Of a stretch of 64,000 bases of DNA, positions 49,948 through 61,071 are shown piece after piece. The stretch is from Methylophilales bacterium HTCC2181. Its GTDB lineage: Bacteria; Pseudomonadota; Gammaproteobacteria; Burkholderiales; Methylophilaceae. The notes beneath the pieces were generated by a model that was not told the DNA's origin, made no database searches, and was given only the letters and a program-made list of their open reading frames with translations. The DNA is taken from positions 1,178,001-1,242,000 of the forward strand of contig AAUX01000001.1 of assembly GCA_000168995.1 (NCBI GenBank). Reading direction: 5' to 3'. Every line of letters begins with the position of its first letter. The first letter of the stretch is position 1. Both the position numbers and the translations under genes were made by a program.

Positions 49948-50647
49948 ACTCCTTACACTAACTATTGCATTCATGCTTTCTGGTTGCCTTGGAAGTACAA
50001 TGGAAAGAAAAGACTCTACTCAGTATGATAAGGGGTCTTTTAATCAGCTAGGAAAACTTGATCAAGACCGTATGGCAGACTATGAGATAAGAGAAAATAT
50101 TGAAAGCCTTAAAATGCTGATGCTCAAACTCTACAAGCGCAATCCAAACCAGCTCAAAAAAACGACATCTGACAATGCTGAGCAAGCTGTAAATTGGTTC
50201 TTTAACGGCTCCCATAAATGGAATTTTCAAAGTATCAATAACGCCACTGACTTTAAAGCAGTTTATCAAGCCTTTGACCATCAATTTGATGGGGATAGAG
50301 TGCTCTCATTGATGACAGGGCTTTATACAATGTTAGTCAAAGCCCATGGTGGAAAAACAGAATTTTTTATTACAGACTCAATTGACCCACAAAATCTTTA
50401 CAATATGGCAAGAAATATTGAAATAAGTATATGGATGTTGTCTACAAAAAAAGATGAGCAAGGAAATTTGCTTTTAATTAGCAATGAGATGGGAAGGACG
50501 ATTGATAATTTATCATTCGAGAGAGAGTTTGGGAAAATGATAGGTAGGTTAGACTACTTTGCTTACACATTGTCCGAAAAAACAGAGCGTGTAATTACCA
50601 GGATGATCCAAAACGTCACAACAGGACTTCTGCTTCCCTTCATTTAA
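49940..50647 (+). CDS. Unrecognised lipoprotein coupled to phoR
   Basis: I do not recognise this 235-aa family. A short hydrophobic leader with lipobox LSGC (Cys16) suggests an anchored lipoprotein. The rest is mostly helical, with a charged segment rich in Arg/Asn/Lys (about 50-75), a conserved-looking MARNIEISIWMLSTKK...GNLLLISNE block and a hydrophobic C-terminus (TTGLLLPFI). The ATG lies inside the 3' end of phoR, so it is translated with phoBR and probably belongs to the Pho regulon. No catalytic motif seen. Confidence 0.75.
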   Translation: MAKLLTLTIAFMLSGCLGSTMERKDSTQYDKGSFNQLGKLDQDRMADYEIRENIESLKMLMLKLYKRNPNQLKKTTSDNAEQAVNWFFNGSHKWNFQSINNATDFKAVYQAFDHQFDGDRVLSLMTGLYTMLVKAHGGKTEFFITDSIDPQNLYNMARNIEISIWMLSTKKDEQGNLLLISNEMGRTIDNLSFEREFGKMIGRLDYFAYTLSEKTERVITRMIQNVTTGLLLPFI

Positions 50648-50648
50648 G

Positions 50649-53600
50649 CTAAAGCAGAATTTTTTCTATGCCTCCATTAGTAACTTTTTCAACATACTCT
50701 TCCATCCAATGCTCACCTAAATTATTCTTAGCTAGCTCTACTACTATATAGTCGGCAGTAGTGTTTGTGTCATCGCCATACCTTGCAAGTCCTTGAAGAC
50801 AGGAGGGGCACGAAGTTAGAATTTTTACAGGAGTCTTTTCATTATTAGATACAATAGCATTAACCCCTTTCTCTATCTCTTCTTGTTTTCTCATTTTTAC
50901 TTGTGTCGCAATATCTGGTCTGCTTACTGCAAATGTTCCAGACTCACCACAACACCTATCATTCAGCGTGACATCCTTATCCATTAATGATTTAGTTACA
51001 TCCAAAGAGTCATAGGTTTTCATCGGGCTATGACATGGATCATGATACATATATTTCTGACCATTAACTCCTTCCATTTTGACGCCTTTTTCCATTAAGT
51101 ACTCGTGAATATCTAGCAATCGGCAGCCTGGGAAAATTTTATCAAATTCATACTTTTGCAATTGATCCATGCATGTTCCACAGGATACAATTACGGTTTT
51201 AATGTCTAAATAATTTAAAGTATTGGCAACTCTATGGAACTGAACTCTATTATCAGATGTTATTTCTTGTCCTTTATCATGATTTCCTGAGGAGGTTTGA
51301 GGATAACCACAGCATAAGTATCCAGGAGGTAACACCGTTATTGCACCTACCTCATACAGCATTGCTTGCGTAGCTAAGCCCACCTGAGAAAATAATCTTT
51401 CTGATCCACAGCCAGGAAAATAAAATACAGCCTCTGAGTTATCATCCAGCTTATTTTGGTTTCTTATTACCGGTACCATTTTCTCGTCTTCTATGCCTAA
51501 TAAACCCCTTGAAGTTTTGGTGGGCATATCTTTTGGCATAGGTCTATTCATGAAATGAATGACTTGAGATACAACTGAAGCCTTACCTACAGTTGCTGGG
51601 GGGTTATTTTTAAAATAATTAAGCGCTCCAATTTTCTTAAAAAAAGCATGCCCAGCTCTTTGAGCTCTGTATCCAAAATCAACCATAAATTTACGCATCA
51701 CACGTATAGTCAACGGGTCTTTAAGATTGAGGTAAGTCATTGCGAAGGAGGTACCCGGATTAAAGTGCTTCTTTCCCTGTTCTCGTAGAAAATTTCTCAT
51801 AGCTATTGAAACATCGCCATAATCAATATTAACTGGACATGGATTTAAACACTTATGGCAGACAGTACAGTGGTCTGCTACATCGTTAAACTCATCAAAA
51901 TGCTTTAGGGATATACCACGCCTAGTTTGCTCTTCATATAAAAAAGCTTCAATCAGCAATGAGGTTGCAAGAATTTTATTACGAGGGCTGTAAAGAAGAT
52001 TTGCTCTTGGTACATGAGTCGTACAGACCGGCTTACATTTACCACATCTCATACAGTCGCTTATAGAGTCAGCAATTTGACCAATCGCAGATTGTTCCAT
52101 AATGATAGATTCTTGTTCTAGTAATCCAAAGCTTGGGGTATAAGCATTTTCTAACCCAGATCCAGCTTGGAGCTTTCCCTTATTGAAATGTCCATTAGGG
52201 TCAACCTTAGCTTTATAGATAGCAAATGTTTCAATTGTATGCTCATCTAAGAACTCCATCTTGGTTATACCTATGCCATGCTCACCTGAGATCACTCCAT
52301 TTAGTTTTTTTGCCAAATCCATTACTCTTGATACAGCTCTTTGTGCATCTTGCATCATTTCATAATCATCCGAATTAACTGGAATATTCGAATGAACATT
52401 ACCATCTCCTGCATGCATATGCAGTGCTATAAAAACTCTGGATTTTAAAATGGTTTGATGGAGATTAGTTATTTTCTCTAGAATGCCTTCATACCCTCTC
52501 CCGGAAAAAATTTCACTTAAGGGTTTTTTAAGCTCCTTCTTCCATGAAATTCTTAGTTCATAGGATTGAATTGCTTCAAATAATGTTGGGTAAAAATTCG
52601 TTAATTGGGGGAGTCCCTCAAAATTCTCAAGAGGATCATCCAAATGATTAAGATAATTGCTCCATTTACTACTCACTTGATCAAGTAAGGTTAAGGCTGA
52701 CTGTCTCTTTGATTCAAATAGTTCGGCATCTATATCATCCTTATTTAAAGAAATAGTACTGACGGAAAGATGTTCATAAATTTCTTTAATAAGCTTTAGT
52801 TTATTGTTTATTGATAGCTCTATATTGATACGATCAATACCATTGGAATAGTCACCTAAGAACTCTAAGGGGATGACAACGTCTTCATTAATTTTAAAAG
52901 CATTAGTATGTTTTGCAATAGCAGCTGTTCTTGCCCTATCAAGCCAAAACCTTTTTCTTGCCTCTAATGAAACAGCTATGAAACCTTCTCCATCTCTTGA
53001 GTTAGCAATCTGAACGGTGCGCGATGCTGCTTCGCCTACCAAATTTTCATCATCGCTAGCAATGTCTGCAATAAGAATCATTTTCGGCCTCATAGCTCTG
53101 CTAGCTTTCGTACTGTACCCAACTGCTTTTATATAACGCTCATCCAAATGCTCTAATCCCGCTAAAAGAACATTCTCTTGTTTGTCCAAATAATCTTTTA
53201 TTTCAACAATAGCTGGGACGGCAGCAGAGACATTACCAAAGAACTCCAAACATACCGTGCGAACATGCTTAGGCATTTTGTGTAAAATGAAGGTGGCTGA
53301 GGTAATAAGTCCGTCACATCCCTCTTTTTGAATACCAGGTAATCCACTTAAAAACTTATCAGTAACGTCTTTACCAAGCCCTATTTTTCTAAATTTATTA
53401 CCCGGAATTTCTAATATTTCTGATTCATTTTTTGGGGTTACACCATCTCTCATTAAAGAGGTGATTCTAAATCTAGCAATTTCTACATCATGAATTTTGC
53501 CGAGATTATGATCTAGCCTCTCTATCTCTTTCCAGTCACCGTTAGGGTCAACCATTCTCCATGAAGCTAAATTATCAAGAGCGGTCCCCCAAAGTACAGC

Positions 53601-54497
53601 TTTCTTTCCACCTGCATTCATGGCGACATTACCACCGATGCAAGAAGCATCAGCTGAGGTTGGATCTGTTGCAAACTCAAGTCCAGCATTGGATGCAGTA
53701 TCCATCGCTCTACGAGTAACAACTCCCGCTTCGCAATATATCGTTGGGACTGGGTGTGCTACTCCGGGTAGATCCTTATATTTAACCTGACTATAGGAAT
53801 CTAGCTTTTCGGTATTTATGACTGCGGAAAGAGGGGATAAAGCTACTACACCACCGGTATAGCCAGTACCGCCTCCTCTCGGAATAATTGTTAACTCAAG
53901 ATCAATACATGCTTTAACGATCGAGGAAACTTCACTTTCTTTATCGGGATTAATAACAACGAAAGGGAGTTCTACGCGCCAATCAGTTGCATCAGTAACA
54001 TGGGATACTCTGGCTAAACCATCAAACTGAATATTATTTTTTTTGGTAAATTTTTTAATTTTTGAAATAATTTTTTTACGTAATTTTTTTGTTTCCTGGA
54101 AGTCATTCAAAAATTTTTTTATTGCAGCATTAGCCGCTTTAGTTAACTGCGCAACCTTCATATTTCCAAAACTTCTATCCTCAATGCTTTGAACTCTGTG
54201 TTGCATTGCATCAACCAACTGTTTTAATCTCTTGGGGTTATCAAGCAAATCATCTTGAAGGTATGGGTTCCTACTCACCACCCAAAGATCACCAAGCACC
54301 TCAAAGAGCATACTTGCAGATCTTCCAGTTTTTCTTTCTTGCCGCAAATCACTAATAATATTCCACATTTCCTCGCCAAGAAAGCGAATGGTGATTTCTT
54401 TGTCAGAGAAAGAGGTGTAATTATAGGGGATCTCTCTCAAGCGGTTTTTTTGTTGAGCAGGAGCCTTAATAAAGTCAGTTGAAATAGGTGCGTTCAT
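50649..54497 (-). CDS. DUF3683 FAD-linked oxidase / Fe-S oxidoreductase fusion
   Basis: Very large (1282 aa) flavin and iron-sulfur oxidoreductase. Order: DUF3683 (about 15-140; [24 protein letters not shown]), FAD-binding type 4 domain (about 170-330; [11 protein letters not shown]), FAD-oxidase C-terminal domain (about 400-770; [22 protein letters not shown]), a 4Fe-4S pair ([23 protein letters not shown]; about 840-920) and two CCG cysteine-rich domains (GCGSERLF...CCGYPQ and CHSPM...CCGESG; about 1050-1270). It looks like a self-contained D-lactate/glycolate-type dehydrogenase; substrate unknown. Encoded alone, divergent from hemJ. Confidence 0.9.
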   Translation of the reverse strand: MNAPISTDFIKAPAQQKNRLREIPYNYTSFSDKEITIRFLGEEMWNIISDLRQERKTGRSASMLFEVLGDLWVVSRNPYLQDDLLDNPKRLKQLVDAMQHRVQSIEDRSFGNMKVAQLTKAANAAIKKFLNDFQETKKLRKKIISKIKKFTKKNNIQFDGLARVSHVTDATDWRVELPFVVINPDKESEVSSIVKACIDLELTIIPRGGGTGYTGGVVALSPLSAVINTEKLDSYSQVKYKDLPGVAHPVPTIYCEAGVVTRRAMDTASNAGLEFATDPTSADASCIGGNVAMNAGGKKAVLWGTALDNLASWRMVDPNGDWKEIERLDHNLGKIHDVEIARFRITSLMRDGVTPKNESEILEIPGNKFRKIGLGKDVTDKFLSGLPGIQKEGCDGLITSATFILHKMPKHVRTVCLEFFGNVSAAVPAIVEIKDYLDKQENVLLAGLEHLDERYIKAVGYSTKASRAMRPKMILIADIASDDENLVGEAASRTVQIANSRDGEGFIAVSLEARKRFWLDRARTAAIAKHTNAFKINEDVVIPLEFLGDYSNGIDRINIELSINNKLKLIKEIYEHLSVSTISLNKDDIDAELFESKRQSALTLLDQVSSKWSNYLNHLDDPLENFEGLPQLTNFYPTLFEAIQSYELRISWKKELKKPLSEIFSGRGYEGILEKITNLHQTILKSRVFIALHMHAGDGNVHSNIPVNSDDYEMMQDAQRAVSRVMDLAKKLNGVISGEHGIGITKMEFLDEHTIETFAIYKAKVDPNGHFNKGKLQAGSGLENAYTPSFGLLEQESIIMEQSAIGQIADSISDCMRCGKCKPVCTTHVPRANLLYSPRNKILATSLLIEAFLYEEQTRRGISLKHFDEFNDVADHCTVCHKCLNPCPVNIDYGDVSIAMRNFLREQGKKHFNPGTSFAMTYLNLKDPLTIRVMRKFMVDFGYRAQRAGHAFFKKIGALNYFKNNPPATVGKASVVSQVIHFMNRPMPKDMPTKTSRGLLGIEDEKMVPVIRNQNKLDDNSEAVFYFPGCGSERLFSQVGLATQAMLYEVGAITVLPPGYLCCGYPQTSSGNHDKGQEITSDNRVQFHRVANTLNYLDIKTVIVSCGTCMDQLQKYEFDKIFPGCRLLDIHEYLMEKGVKMEGVNGQKYMYHDPCHSPMKTYDSLDVTKSLMDKDVTLNDRCCGESGTFAVSRPDIATQVKMRKQEEIEKGVNAIVSNNEKTPVKILTSCPSCLQGLARYGDDTNTTADYIVVELAKNNLGEHWMEEYVEKVTNGGIEKILL

Positions 54498-54637
54498 TAA
54501 ATTTTTATCGTGAAGTTAAGGGCAATCATAGCATGTAGCATACTACCTTACAACGCCATCTCATTAGGGTTATTAGCCAAAATATGAGAAAATCTAAAGG
54601 TGTTATTTTATAAGATCAATATTAAAAGATTAAGTTC

Positions 54638-55051
54638 ATGTTGTGGTTAAAAGCTTTTCACATTATCTTTATGGTTACCTGGTTTGCGGGTCTTTTTTAT
54701 CTTCCTAGGCTGTTTGTTTACCATGCCATGAGCTCAGACAAAATAAGCCACGAGCGCTTTATTGTTATGGAAAGAAAATTATTCTACGGAATTATGACTC
54801 CAGGAGCTTTGTTGACGGTTCTTCTTGGTGTATGGCTTTGGTTGGATTATAACTTTTTTGGTCTCTGGCTCTATATAAAACTGGCTTTAGTTATTATTCT
54901 CATAATTTACCACATCGCTTGTTTCAAGTATTTAATCGATTTCAAATACAAAAAAAATAAACATTCACATATATTCTATAGATGGTTTAATGAAATCCCT
55001 GTAGTTCTTTTAATTGCAATTATTTTGATGGTGGAGCTAAAACCCTTATGA
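54638..55051 (+). CDS. hemJ: Protoporphyrinogen IX oxidase HemJ
   Basis: Membrane enzyme of haem synthesis (UPF0093 family). The 137-aa protein has four membrane helices, the conserved His in WLKAFHIIFMVTWFAGLFYLPRLF, ERKLFYGIMTPG, a Lys in LWLYIKLALV, and the RWFNEIPVVLL ending. Full length. Starts after a 140-bp AT-rich intergenic region and overlaps the PfkB gene by 4 bp. Confidence 0.9.
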   Translation: MLWLKAFHIIFMVTWFAGLFYLPRLFVYHAMSSDKISHERFIVMERKLFYGIMTPGALLTVLLGVWLWLDYNFFGLWLYIKLALVIILIIYHIACFKYLIDFKYKKNKHSHIFYRWFNEIPVVLLIAIILMVELKPL

Positions 55052-55974
55052 AAAATATCTTAATTTGTGGATCATTAGCATATGACTCGATTATGGTTTT
55101 TCAAGACTATTTCAAAGATCATATACTTCCTGAGCAAATACATAAGCTAAGTGTTTCATTCTATGTTCCTGAGCTTAAAAAAAATTTCGGTGGAACAGCG
55201 GGAAATATTGCTTACAACCTCTCTCTTCTTAAAACTCCATCTATTATTATGGCTACTGTTGGTGATGACTTTCAGCCATACTCTGAGAGGCTTAGCCGAA
55301 TGGAAATTATTCAAGACTATATCAAGCCTATTCCAAACACAGTAACTGCTCAAGCTTTTATCACCACAGATTTAGATGATAATCAGATTACTGCATTTCA
55401 CCCTGGAGCTATGGTCGAATCACATCAGAATAAAGTTTCATCAATTGCTGAATCTATCAATATTGCCATTATTGCCCCTGATGGTAAAGATGGTATGACC
55501 TCACATGCTCATGATTGTTATGAAAAAAAGATTCCTATTCTATTTGACCCGGGACAGGGATTACCTATGTTTAACAAACAGGAATTGGATATATTTATTC
55601 AACAAGCAAGTTACATTGCTCTAAACGAGTATGAGGCTGGTTTGTTAATGAATGTTACTGGTCTTGGAATAAGTCAACTTACATCAAAAGTAGAGGCTCT
55701 TATTATTACTAAAGGCTCCCAAGGGTCTGTTGTCTATGCGGACAAAGAATATGTGATTAGCCCAATAAAAGTTGATGCCGCTGTAGATCCTACTGGTTGT
55801 GGTGACGCATATCGTGCCGGATTAATTTATGGAATTACCAGCCAATACTCTTGGGAAAAAACCGGTAAACTTGCTTCAATTATGGGCAGTTTAAAAATAC
55901 AGTCTCAGGGCGGGCAAAATCACCAGCCCAGTATTGAACAGATTGAAAGTCTATTTGGTTCAGGCCTGGAGTAA
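55048..55974 (+). CDS. PfkB-family kinase, adenosine kinase-like
   Basis: Sugar or nucleoside kinase. The 308-aa protein opens with ILICGSLAYDSIM, has FGGTAGNIAYNLS (substrate site) and the C-terminal catalytic motif DPTGCGDAYRAG. The subgroup is usually annotated adenosine kinase or PfkB carbohydrate kinase; ribose or adenosine are likely substrates but not proven. Coupled to hemJ by a 4-bp overlap; overlaps convergent apaH by 15 bp. Confidence 0.88.
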   Translation: MKNILICGSLAYDSIMVFQDYFKDHILPEQIHKLSVSFYVPELKKNFGGTAGNIAYNLSLLKTPSIIMATVGDDFQPYSERLSRMEIIQDYIKPIPNTVTAQAFITTDLDDNQITAFHPGAMVESHQNKVSSIAESINIAIIAPDGKDGMTSHAHDCYEKKIPILFDPGQGLPMFNKQELDIFIQQASYIALNEYEAGLLMNVTGLGISQLTSKVEALIITKGSQGSVVYADKEYVISPIKVDAAVDPTGCGDAYRAGLIYGITSQYSWEKTGKLASIMGSLKIQSQGGQNHQPSIEQIESLFGSGLE

Positions 55975-56778
55975 GTCCCTACTGTCTGCATTAACCGTAT
56001 ATACCTCGTGATTCTCCAAGCAAAGTGCCGTTAATTTTTTCCCCCACACACAGCCACTATCTAGTGAGTAGCCTGATGCATGCTTAACAAAACCAACCGC
56101 TGACCAATGCCCGGTAATTAAAGCAACCTCTCTTTTCTCATGTGGAGGAATACTAAACCATGGCTTTAAATTCTCTGGCATTCCCTTAACAGTACCCTTA
56201 TAACTAAAATCTAATGACTCATCGCTATTAAGGCAACGCATTCGAGTCAAGACATTAACTGTTAACCTATGAATGTCATCCTCCCCTAAACTATTAGCCC
56301 ACCTATCAGGAAAATTACCGTACATAGAATGTAAAAAGTATTCTGGATTTTTTTTTAAAGCATCAGCAGCTGACTTAGCAAGGGCTATTGCTTGTGAAGT
56401 TTTCCAGGATGGTAGTAACCCTGCATGAGTCATGATATGTTCATTGCTATGATGAAGCAAAGGGATTGAAATAAGCCAATCAGTGAATACCCTTTTATAG
56501 GGTGATGATAAAATACCATCAAATGTGTCGTTTCTTGATACCTTATGGTTTGATAAGGCCACAGACAAAAAATGTAGGTCATGATTGCCTAGAACAAGCT
56601 TAATATTTTTTTTATTCTGATAGCACCAGTGAATTATTTCAAGTGAATTTAGACCTCGGTTTATCAGGTCTCCTACCAGCCATAGTTCATCTGAATTGGT
56701 ATTAAAAGATATTTTATCTAACAGTGAATTAAAGGTATGAAAGCAGCCTTGCAAGTCACCAACGGCATATGTTGCCAT
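55960..56778 (-). CDS. apaH: Symmetrical diadenosine tetraphosphatase ApaH
   Basis: Metallophosphatase hydrolysing Ap4A to two ADP. The 272-aa protein has YAVGDLQGC, GDLINRG, GNHDLH and a C-terminal LDSGCVWG, all ApaH signatures. Full length. Last gene after the cytochrome c gene (8-bp gap). Confidence 0.95.
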   Translation of the reverse strand: MATYAVGDLQGCFHTFNSLLDKISFNTNSDELWLVGDLINRGLNSLEIIHWCYQNKKNIKLVLGNHDLHFLSVALSNHKVSRNDTFDGILSSPYKRVFTDWLISIPLLHHSNEHIMTHAGLLPSWKTSQAIALAKSAADALKKNPEYFLHSMYGNFPDRWANSLGEDDIHRLTVNVLTRMRCLNSDESLDFSYKGTVKGMPENLKPWFSIPPHEKREVALITGHWSAVGFVKHASGYSLDSGCVWGKKLTALCLENHEVYTVNADSRDLLQA

Positions 56779-56786
56779 TAAATTTC

Positions 56787-57257
56787 TTACAAGCTTCCAC
56801 CTGACTGATTAGCCATCCAAATTACTGCAGCACCTACTTCCTCATCAGATAGCGATGCGTTTCCGCCTTTGGCTGGCATGGTTCGTATGCCGTTAATGGC
56901 GTGACTAATAAGCGTTTCTTTCCCTTGGGCAATCCTAGGTTCCCATTGAGCAGAGTCACCAATTTTTGGAGAATTCATCATTCCTGATCCGTGGCACAGA
57001 ACACAGTTTGCTTGTGCGATTTTTTCACCCGAGATGACTGAACTATTTTTTTTCATATCACTTTTCTCTGCAACCTTCACTACAGCAACTGGCTGAACAT
57101 TCGCCTCCATTGGTTCATTTTCGACAACCATAGTGGATGTATCAGCTGGCTCAGGCTTCGATGTTGCTAAGGTAATGATGATAATTGCACCAACAAAACT
57201 TCCCACAACAACGAAAATTGTTTCTAAAAGAGATCTTAATTCACTTTGCTTGCTCAT
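56787..57257 (-). CDS. Membrane-anchored cytochrome c (c5-like)
   Basis: Class I c-type cytochrome that probably passes electrons toward the nearby oxidase. Residues about 13-32 form an anchor; an Ala/Pro/Glu-rich linker follows; the haem domain (about 75-156) has CVLCHG (CxxCH) and the methionine of GIRTMPAKGG. Usual size for cytochrome c5-type proteins. Downstream of ctaB by 22 bp. Confidence 0.88.
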   Translation of the reverse strand: MSKQSELRSLLETIFVVVGSFVGAIIIITLATSKPEPADTSTMVVENEPMEANVQPVAVVKVAEKSDMKKNSSVISGEKIAQANCVLCHGSGMMNSPKIGDSAQWEPRIAQGKETLISHAINGIRTMPAKGGNASLSDEEVGAAVIWMANQSGGSL

Positions 57258-57279
57258 AAAAAATTCCTAACCTTAAAAA

Positions 57280-58188
57280 TTAAATAAATTTAAACTTAAA
57301 ATAATGATCAATAAGCAGTGCTGTAAAGATCAAACCTAAATACAAAATAGAGTACCTAAAAATTTTCATAGATAGTTTATCAGAATAATTCCGATAGAGG
57401 ACAACGACATAATAAAGAAATATAGCATTTAAAATAGTGGCAATCACTAGGTAGATGAGACCTGTCATGCCGACACTGAAGGGCATCATCGTTACAATTA
57501 CTAAAATAATAGTATATAAAACTATTTGCAATAATGTGAATTGTTCTCCGTGAGTGACTGGGAGCATAGGCATGCCTGCTTTGGCGTACTCCTCTCTTCT
57601 ATAAAGTGCTAATGCCCAGAAATGTGGTGGGGTCCAACAAAAAATAATTAAGAATAAAATGATTGCTTCTGGAGCTACGTGATTATTTACTGCGGCCCAC
57701 CCTAATATTGGAGGCATTGCCCCTGAAGCTCCACCAATAACAATATTCATCGGTGTTGCTGGTTTTAGGAAAATTGTATAGATTACCGCATACGCTACGA
57801 AAGTTATTAGGGTAAGCCACATCGTTAATGGATTGACCAAGTAAAAAAGTATAACTAGACCAGCTCCTCCTAAAGCGGATGAAAAAATAACAGTCTCTTT
57901 TTGTGAAACTTGTCCAGTGGGTAGCGGGCGTCCCCTTGTTCTAGCCATCAATGCATCTATTTTTTCTTCAATCAAACAATTAAAAGCTGCGGCAGCACCA
58001 CTCACAAAAGCAATACCTATGCTTGAAGCAATAAGTATATCAATCGGCACCATACCGGGTGTAGCTAAAAACATTCCAATGATGGCAGTAAAAACAATAA
58101 GTGCCGTCACTCTGGGCTTACATAGTGCGTAAAAATTCTTTAGGCTATCTATCGAGCAATATGACTTCGCTGTTTCTGCTTTAATCAT
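57280..58188 (-). CDS. ctaB: Protoheme IX farnesyltransferase (haem O synthase)
   Basis: Polytopic membrane enzyme that farnesylates haem B to haem O. The 302-aa UbiA-type protein has [21 protein letters not shown] and the second motif [22 protein letters not shown] region. Overlaps ctaA by 8 bp; together they supply haem A for ctaD. Confidence 0.95.
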   Translation of the reverse strand: MIKAETAKSYCSIDSLKNFYALCKPRVTALIVFTAIIGMFLATPGMVPIDILIASSIGIAFVSGAAAAFNCLIEEKIDALMARTRGRPLPTGQVSQKETVIFSSALGGAGLVILFYLVNPLTMWLTLITFVAYAVIYTIFLKPATPMNIVIGGASGAMPPILGWAAVNNHVAPEAIILFLIIFCWTPPHFWALALYRREEYAKAGMPMLPVTHGEQFTLLQIVLYTIILVIVTMMPFSVGMTGLIYLVIATILNAIFLYYVVVLYRNYSDKLSMKIFRYSILYLGLIFTALLIDHYFKFKFI

Positions 58189-59167
58189 GGCTGGGTGTTA
58201 CTCTTGAATTAATAATGACTAATATTATAACCAAAAGAGCTGCGCCAAGGTTGTGCGCTGTTGCTAAAACTATTGGAAGGTGAAGCAAAAGATTGGCTAT
58301 ACCAATAATGAATTGAATAGCCAAAACAACAAGCAAAAGATTTTTATAGAATCTAATGCCAGGATAGGATCTCAAAAAATACGCCATACTAACCAAATAT
58401 ACTGTGAGCACAATAGCTCCGACTCGATGGACCCACTGAATCGCATGAAGGGCTTCAAGAGAGAGCTGCTGTCCGTCTGGAGTCATTCCTAACTCCCTAA
58501 ATATAGAAAAGGAATTTTTAAAGTCCATAACTGGGATAAGTGATCCGTGGCATGTGGGATAATCAGTACAGGCCAATGCAGCATAATTGGTGCTTGTCCA
58601 ACCGCCAAGTAATATTTGTATGAACAGGAGAAGTAATGATAATCGTATAAAGAACCTTGCAGCAGGGTCTACCACAGCAGTATGGTTAACAGAGCCCCAA
58701 TGCCGGTGTGCGATAAAAGTTAATAGGCCAAGGATAGTCATGCCGCCCATCAAATGAAGCGAGACAATAGCTGGCTTTAAAAGCATAGTGACCGTCCACA
58801 TACCCAAAGCAGCCTGAAAGCAAAGAAGGCCAACCAAAAAGAAAGGTATTATTAACGGTACTTTAATCTCATCCCTATTTTTATAAGAAAGAAACGCTAC
58901 AATAAAAATGATTATACCCAGTATTCCGGCTAGGTAGCGGTGGATCATTTCAATCCAGGCCTTGTCTGTTTCTACTGGGCTCTCAGGAAAAGCTTGTTGT
59001 GCATTCTCAATAGACTCGATACTTTCAGGGACGGTCAGTGTTCCATAACATCCAGGCCAGTCCGGGCAACCTAGCCCTGCATCAGTGAGGCGAACATACG
59101 CACCAAAAACTACGACACAAAGAGTCAGTATCACGGAAATTAGCACTAATTTTTTATACCAGTTCAT
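58181..59167 (-). CDS. ctaA: Haem A synthase (Cox15/CtaA)
   Basis: Membrane monooxygenase converting haem O to haem A. The 328-aa protein has eight hydrophobic helices, the [21 protein letters not shown] motif start, IHRYLA and WVHRVGA histidines, and a second cysteine pair (CTDYPTCHG) in the C-terminal half. Full length. Divergent from the thioredoxin-like gene by 79 bp. Confidence 0.95.
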   Translation of the reverse strand: MNWYKKLVLISVILTLCVVVFGAYVRLTDAGLGCPDWPGCYGTLTVPESIESIENAQQAFPESPVETDKAWIEMIHRYLAGILGIIIFIVAFLSYKNRDEIKVPLIIPFFLVGLLCFQAALGMWTVTMLLKPAIVSLHLMGGMTILGLLTFIAHRHWGSVNHTAVVDPAARFFIRLSLLLLFIQILLGGWTSTNYAALACTDYPTCHGSLIPVMDFKNSFSIFRELGMTPDGQQLSLEALHAIQWVHRVGAIVLTVYLVSMAYFLRSYPGIRFYKNLLLVVLAIQFIIGIANLLLHLPIVLATAHNLGAALLVIILVIINSRVTPSHD

Positions 59168-59246
59168 ATTATATTTATTACTGGGTAGTTATAAGATAAG
59201 ATAGTTTTCAATTATACAATTAAACACAGTTACTAATGCCTTCAGT

Positions 59247-59750
59247 ATGCTAAAAAAAATATTTATTATTATTCTAATCGGACTAATTATTAGTCTTATT
59301 TACATGAGTGCTCAAAAAAAAATAGTTCCCGAAATTAACATGATAACGACCTCTGGGGAAACGTTATCGACCAAAGATTTGCTTGGGAGTGTTTACCTAA
59401 TCAACTTTTGGGCAACCGATTGTCCCGGATGTATTGAAGAGATGCCAGGCCTCATCAAAACTTTCAATAAATATAAAAACAATGACTTTACTGTGATTGC
59501 AGTTGCAATGTATTACGACCCTCCAAACAGAGTTCTTAGTTTTACCGAAAAGAACGAACTGCCATTTCCCGTTGTTCTCGATGTAAACAAAAAAATTATT
59601 GGAAATTTTAAAAACATTAAACTAACTCCCACAACTCTTATAGTGAATCACCGCGGAGAAATAGTTAATACCATTATTGGAGTTCTAAATTTCACCGAAG
59701 TTCATCACGCTTTAGATAAATTACTGCAAAATTCTAAGGCGCAACCCTAA
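59247..59750 (+). CDS. TlpA/ResA-like thioredoxin protein
   Basis: Periplasmic membrane-anchored thiol oxidoreductase: N-terminal helix (about 4-22), then a thioredoxin fold with active site NFWATDCPGCIEEMPG (CPGC) and cis-Pro region KLTPTTLIV. 167 aa. Its place among cox assembly genes suggests it reduces cysteines for haem or CuA insertion, which is inference. Overlaps the convergent SCO-like gene by 17 bp. Confidence 0.87.
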   Translation: MLKKIFIIILIGLIISLIYMSAQKKIVPEINMITTSGETLSTKDLLGSVYLINFWATDCPGCIEEMPGLIKTFNKYKNNDFTVIAVAMYYDPPNRVLSFTEKNELPFPVVLDVNKKIIGNFKNIKLTPTTLIVNHRGEIVNTIIGVLNFTEVHHALDKLLQNSKAQP

Positions 59751-60315
59751 TTAACCTTTCGATATCCTTAATAATGCCTTTTGGTGCTGTCTTGTAAGCG
59801 TACTTCATAATTAATGAACCATAAGCATCCATAAGATAAATCGCATTAGAATCAAAATTCTTCACGCTTTTAAGGTTTTTTGTTATGGATTCATAAGAAG
59901 AGCTTCCTTTGTCAATAACCTTTTGATTTTTAAATGAATTTTCATAATCACTCCAGTCAAGCTCATTATCTACAACCAAAACTCTTTCGACTTTTTCTCT
60001 ATCCTTGCCTACAGCTAATCTTATTTGCCTAAGCTGATAAAGCTTATCCTCACAAGCAAGGTCACATTGATCCGAAACAAGAAAAATTAGTGTCCATTTT
60101 TTTTCAAGACTTAAGATCTCACTACCTCCAATAGCAGTGACTTTTAAATCACCTAGTGGTAAGGGAGGAACAATGAGTTCTCCGTGGTGGATACCTTGCG
60201 CATCTCTTTTAAAGTCTGAGTAAAAATTTAGAAACCAAGCTAGTAGGATTGGTAAAAAAAACATTAGGGCTATAGTTACAAGGACTAGACGTCCTTTATT
60301 TTGTTGGCTTATCAT
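59734..60315 (-). CDS. SCO-like thioredoxin-fold membrane protein
   Basis: Probable oxidase-assembly factor. The 193-aa protein has one N-terminal anchor (about 10-30) and a thioredoxin-like domain with CDLAC at the position of the SCO CxxxC copper motif (KWTLIFLVSDQC). The downstream histidine of true SCO proteins is not obvious, so copper binding is uncertain. Overlaps the SURF1 end by 20 bp; this group commonly follows SURF1 in betaproteobacteria. Confidence 0.75.
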   Translation of the reverse strand: MISQQNKGRLVLVTIALMFFLPILLAWFLNFYSDFKRDAQGIHHGELIVPPLPLGDLKVTAIGGSEILSLEKKWTLIFLVSDQCDLACEDKLYQLRQIRLAVGKDREKVERVLVVDNELDWSDYENSFKNQKVIDKGSSSYESITKNLKSVKNFDSNAIYLMDAYGSLIMKYAYKTAPKGIIKDIERLIRVAP

Positions 60316-61033
60316 TTCGTGTTATTCCTAAACGTAAAAAAATTATTAGTAGGGTAAAAGCAAATGCAAACCACTGGAACGCATAGCCATAGTTTTTTTC
60401 AGAATCAGGAACTGGTAATTTAAAATTACTAATATATTCATTATCCATTAATGGATTAAGGTAAATTATATATGGAAGAAAATTAGACTGATAATATTGA
60501 TTAATTTCATCTAAATCAATTTTTTGAAATCTCGCGAGAGAGGCGTTTATGGGCTCAATATTACTACCGCCAAGATTTATTCCGGGAACTGGGAGTTTAA
60601 CAGCATACCCATTTACCATCACAACCCCAGATAAATCCTTCACGAGTGGGACTTGTTCTCTGTCTATAAGATTTGGGTGCCATCCACGATTAACAAGCAC
60701 GCTCATACCGCTTCCTTCTATTGTAAACGGGGTTAGAAGGTTAAATCCAGCTACATGCCTAAAGATTTGGTTATCAAGGATAAGATTGGTGCCACTTTTA
60801 AATGAACCTTTCACAGAAACCTTTCTCCATAAGATAGATGCCTGATCATTGAAATCACTGGAAGTATTTAAATTAACTACTTGATCACTTTGTCTTAGCT
60901 TATAATTATTATTTATTTGTGTTTTTTGATCAGCCCTTTCTAGCTGCCAAAAACCTAACTTGATTAAGCACAAAAAAACTATGAAAAAAGCTATTGATGG
61001 TAGAAGTTTGAAATTAAATTGTAATTGTTTCAT
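60296..61033 (-). CDS. SURF1 family cytochrome oxidase assembly protein
   Basis: Inner-membrane factor aiding haem a3 insertion into subunit I. The 245-aa protein has two flanking transmembrane helices (about 10-28 and 215-235), LGFWQLERADQK near the start, the VLVNRGWHPN core motif, and NYGYAFQWFAFA at the C-terminal helix. All family marks are present. Confidence 0.92.
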   Translation of the reverse strand: MKQLQFNFKLLPSIAFFIVFLCLIKLGFWQLERADQKTQINNNYKLRQSDQVVNLNTSSDFNDQASILWRKVSVKGSFKSGTNLILDNQIFRHVAGFNLLTPFTIEGSGMSVLVNRGWHPNLIDREQVPLVKDLSGVVMVNGYAVKLPVPGINLGGSNIEPINASLARFQKIDLDEINQYYQSNFLPYIIYLNPLMDNEYISNFKLPVPDSEKNYGYAFQWFAFAFTLLIIFLRLGITRNDKPTK

Positions 61034-61071
61034 AGGTGGTAAGGTTTCACTTTAAATTAAAGGGTCTAATC

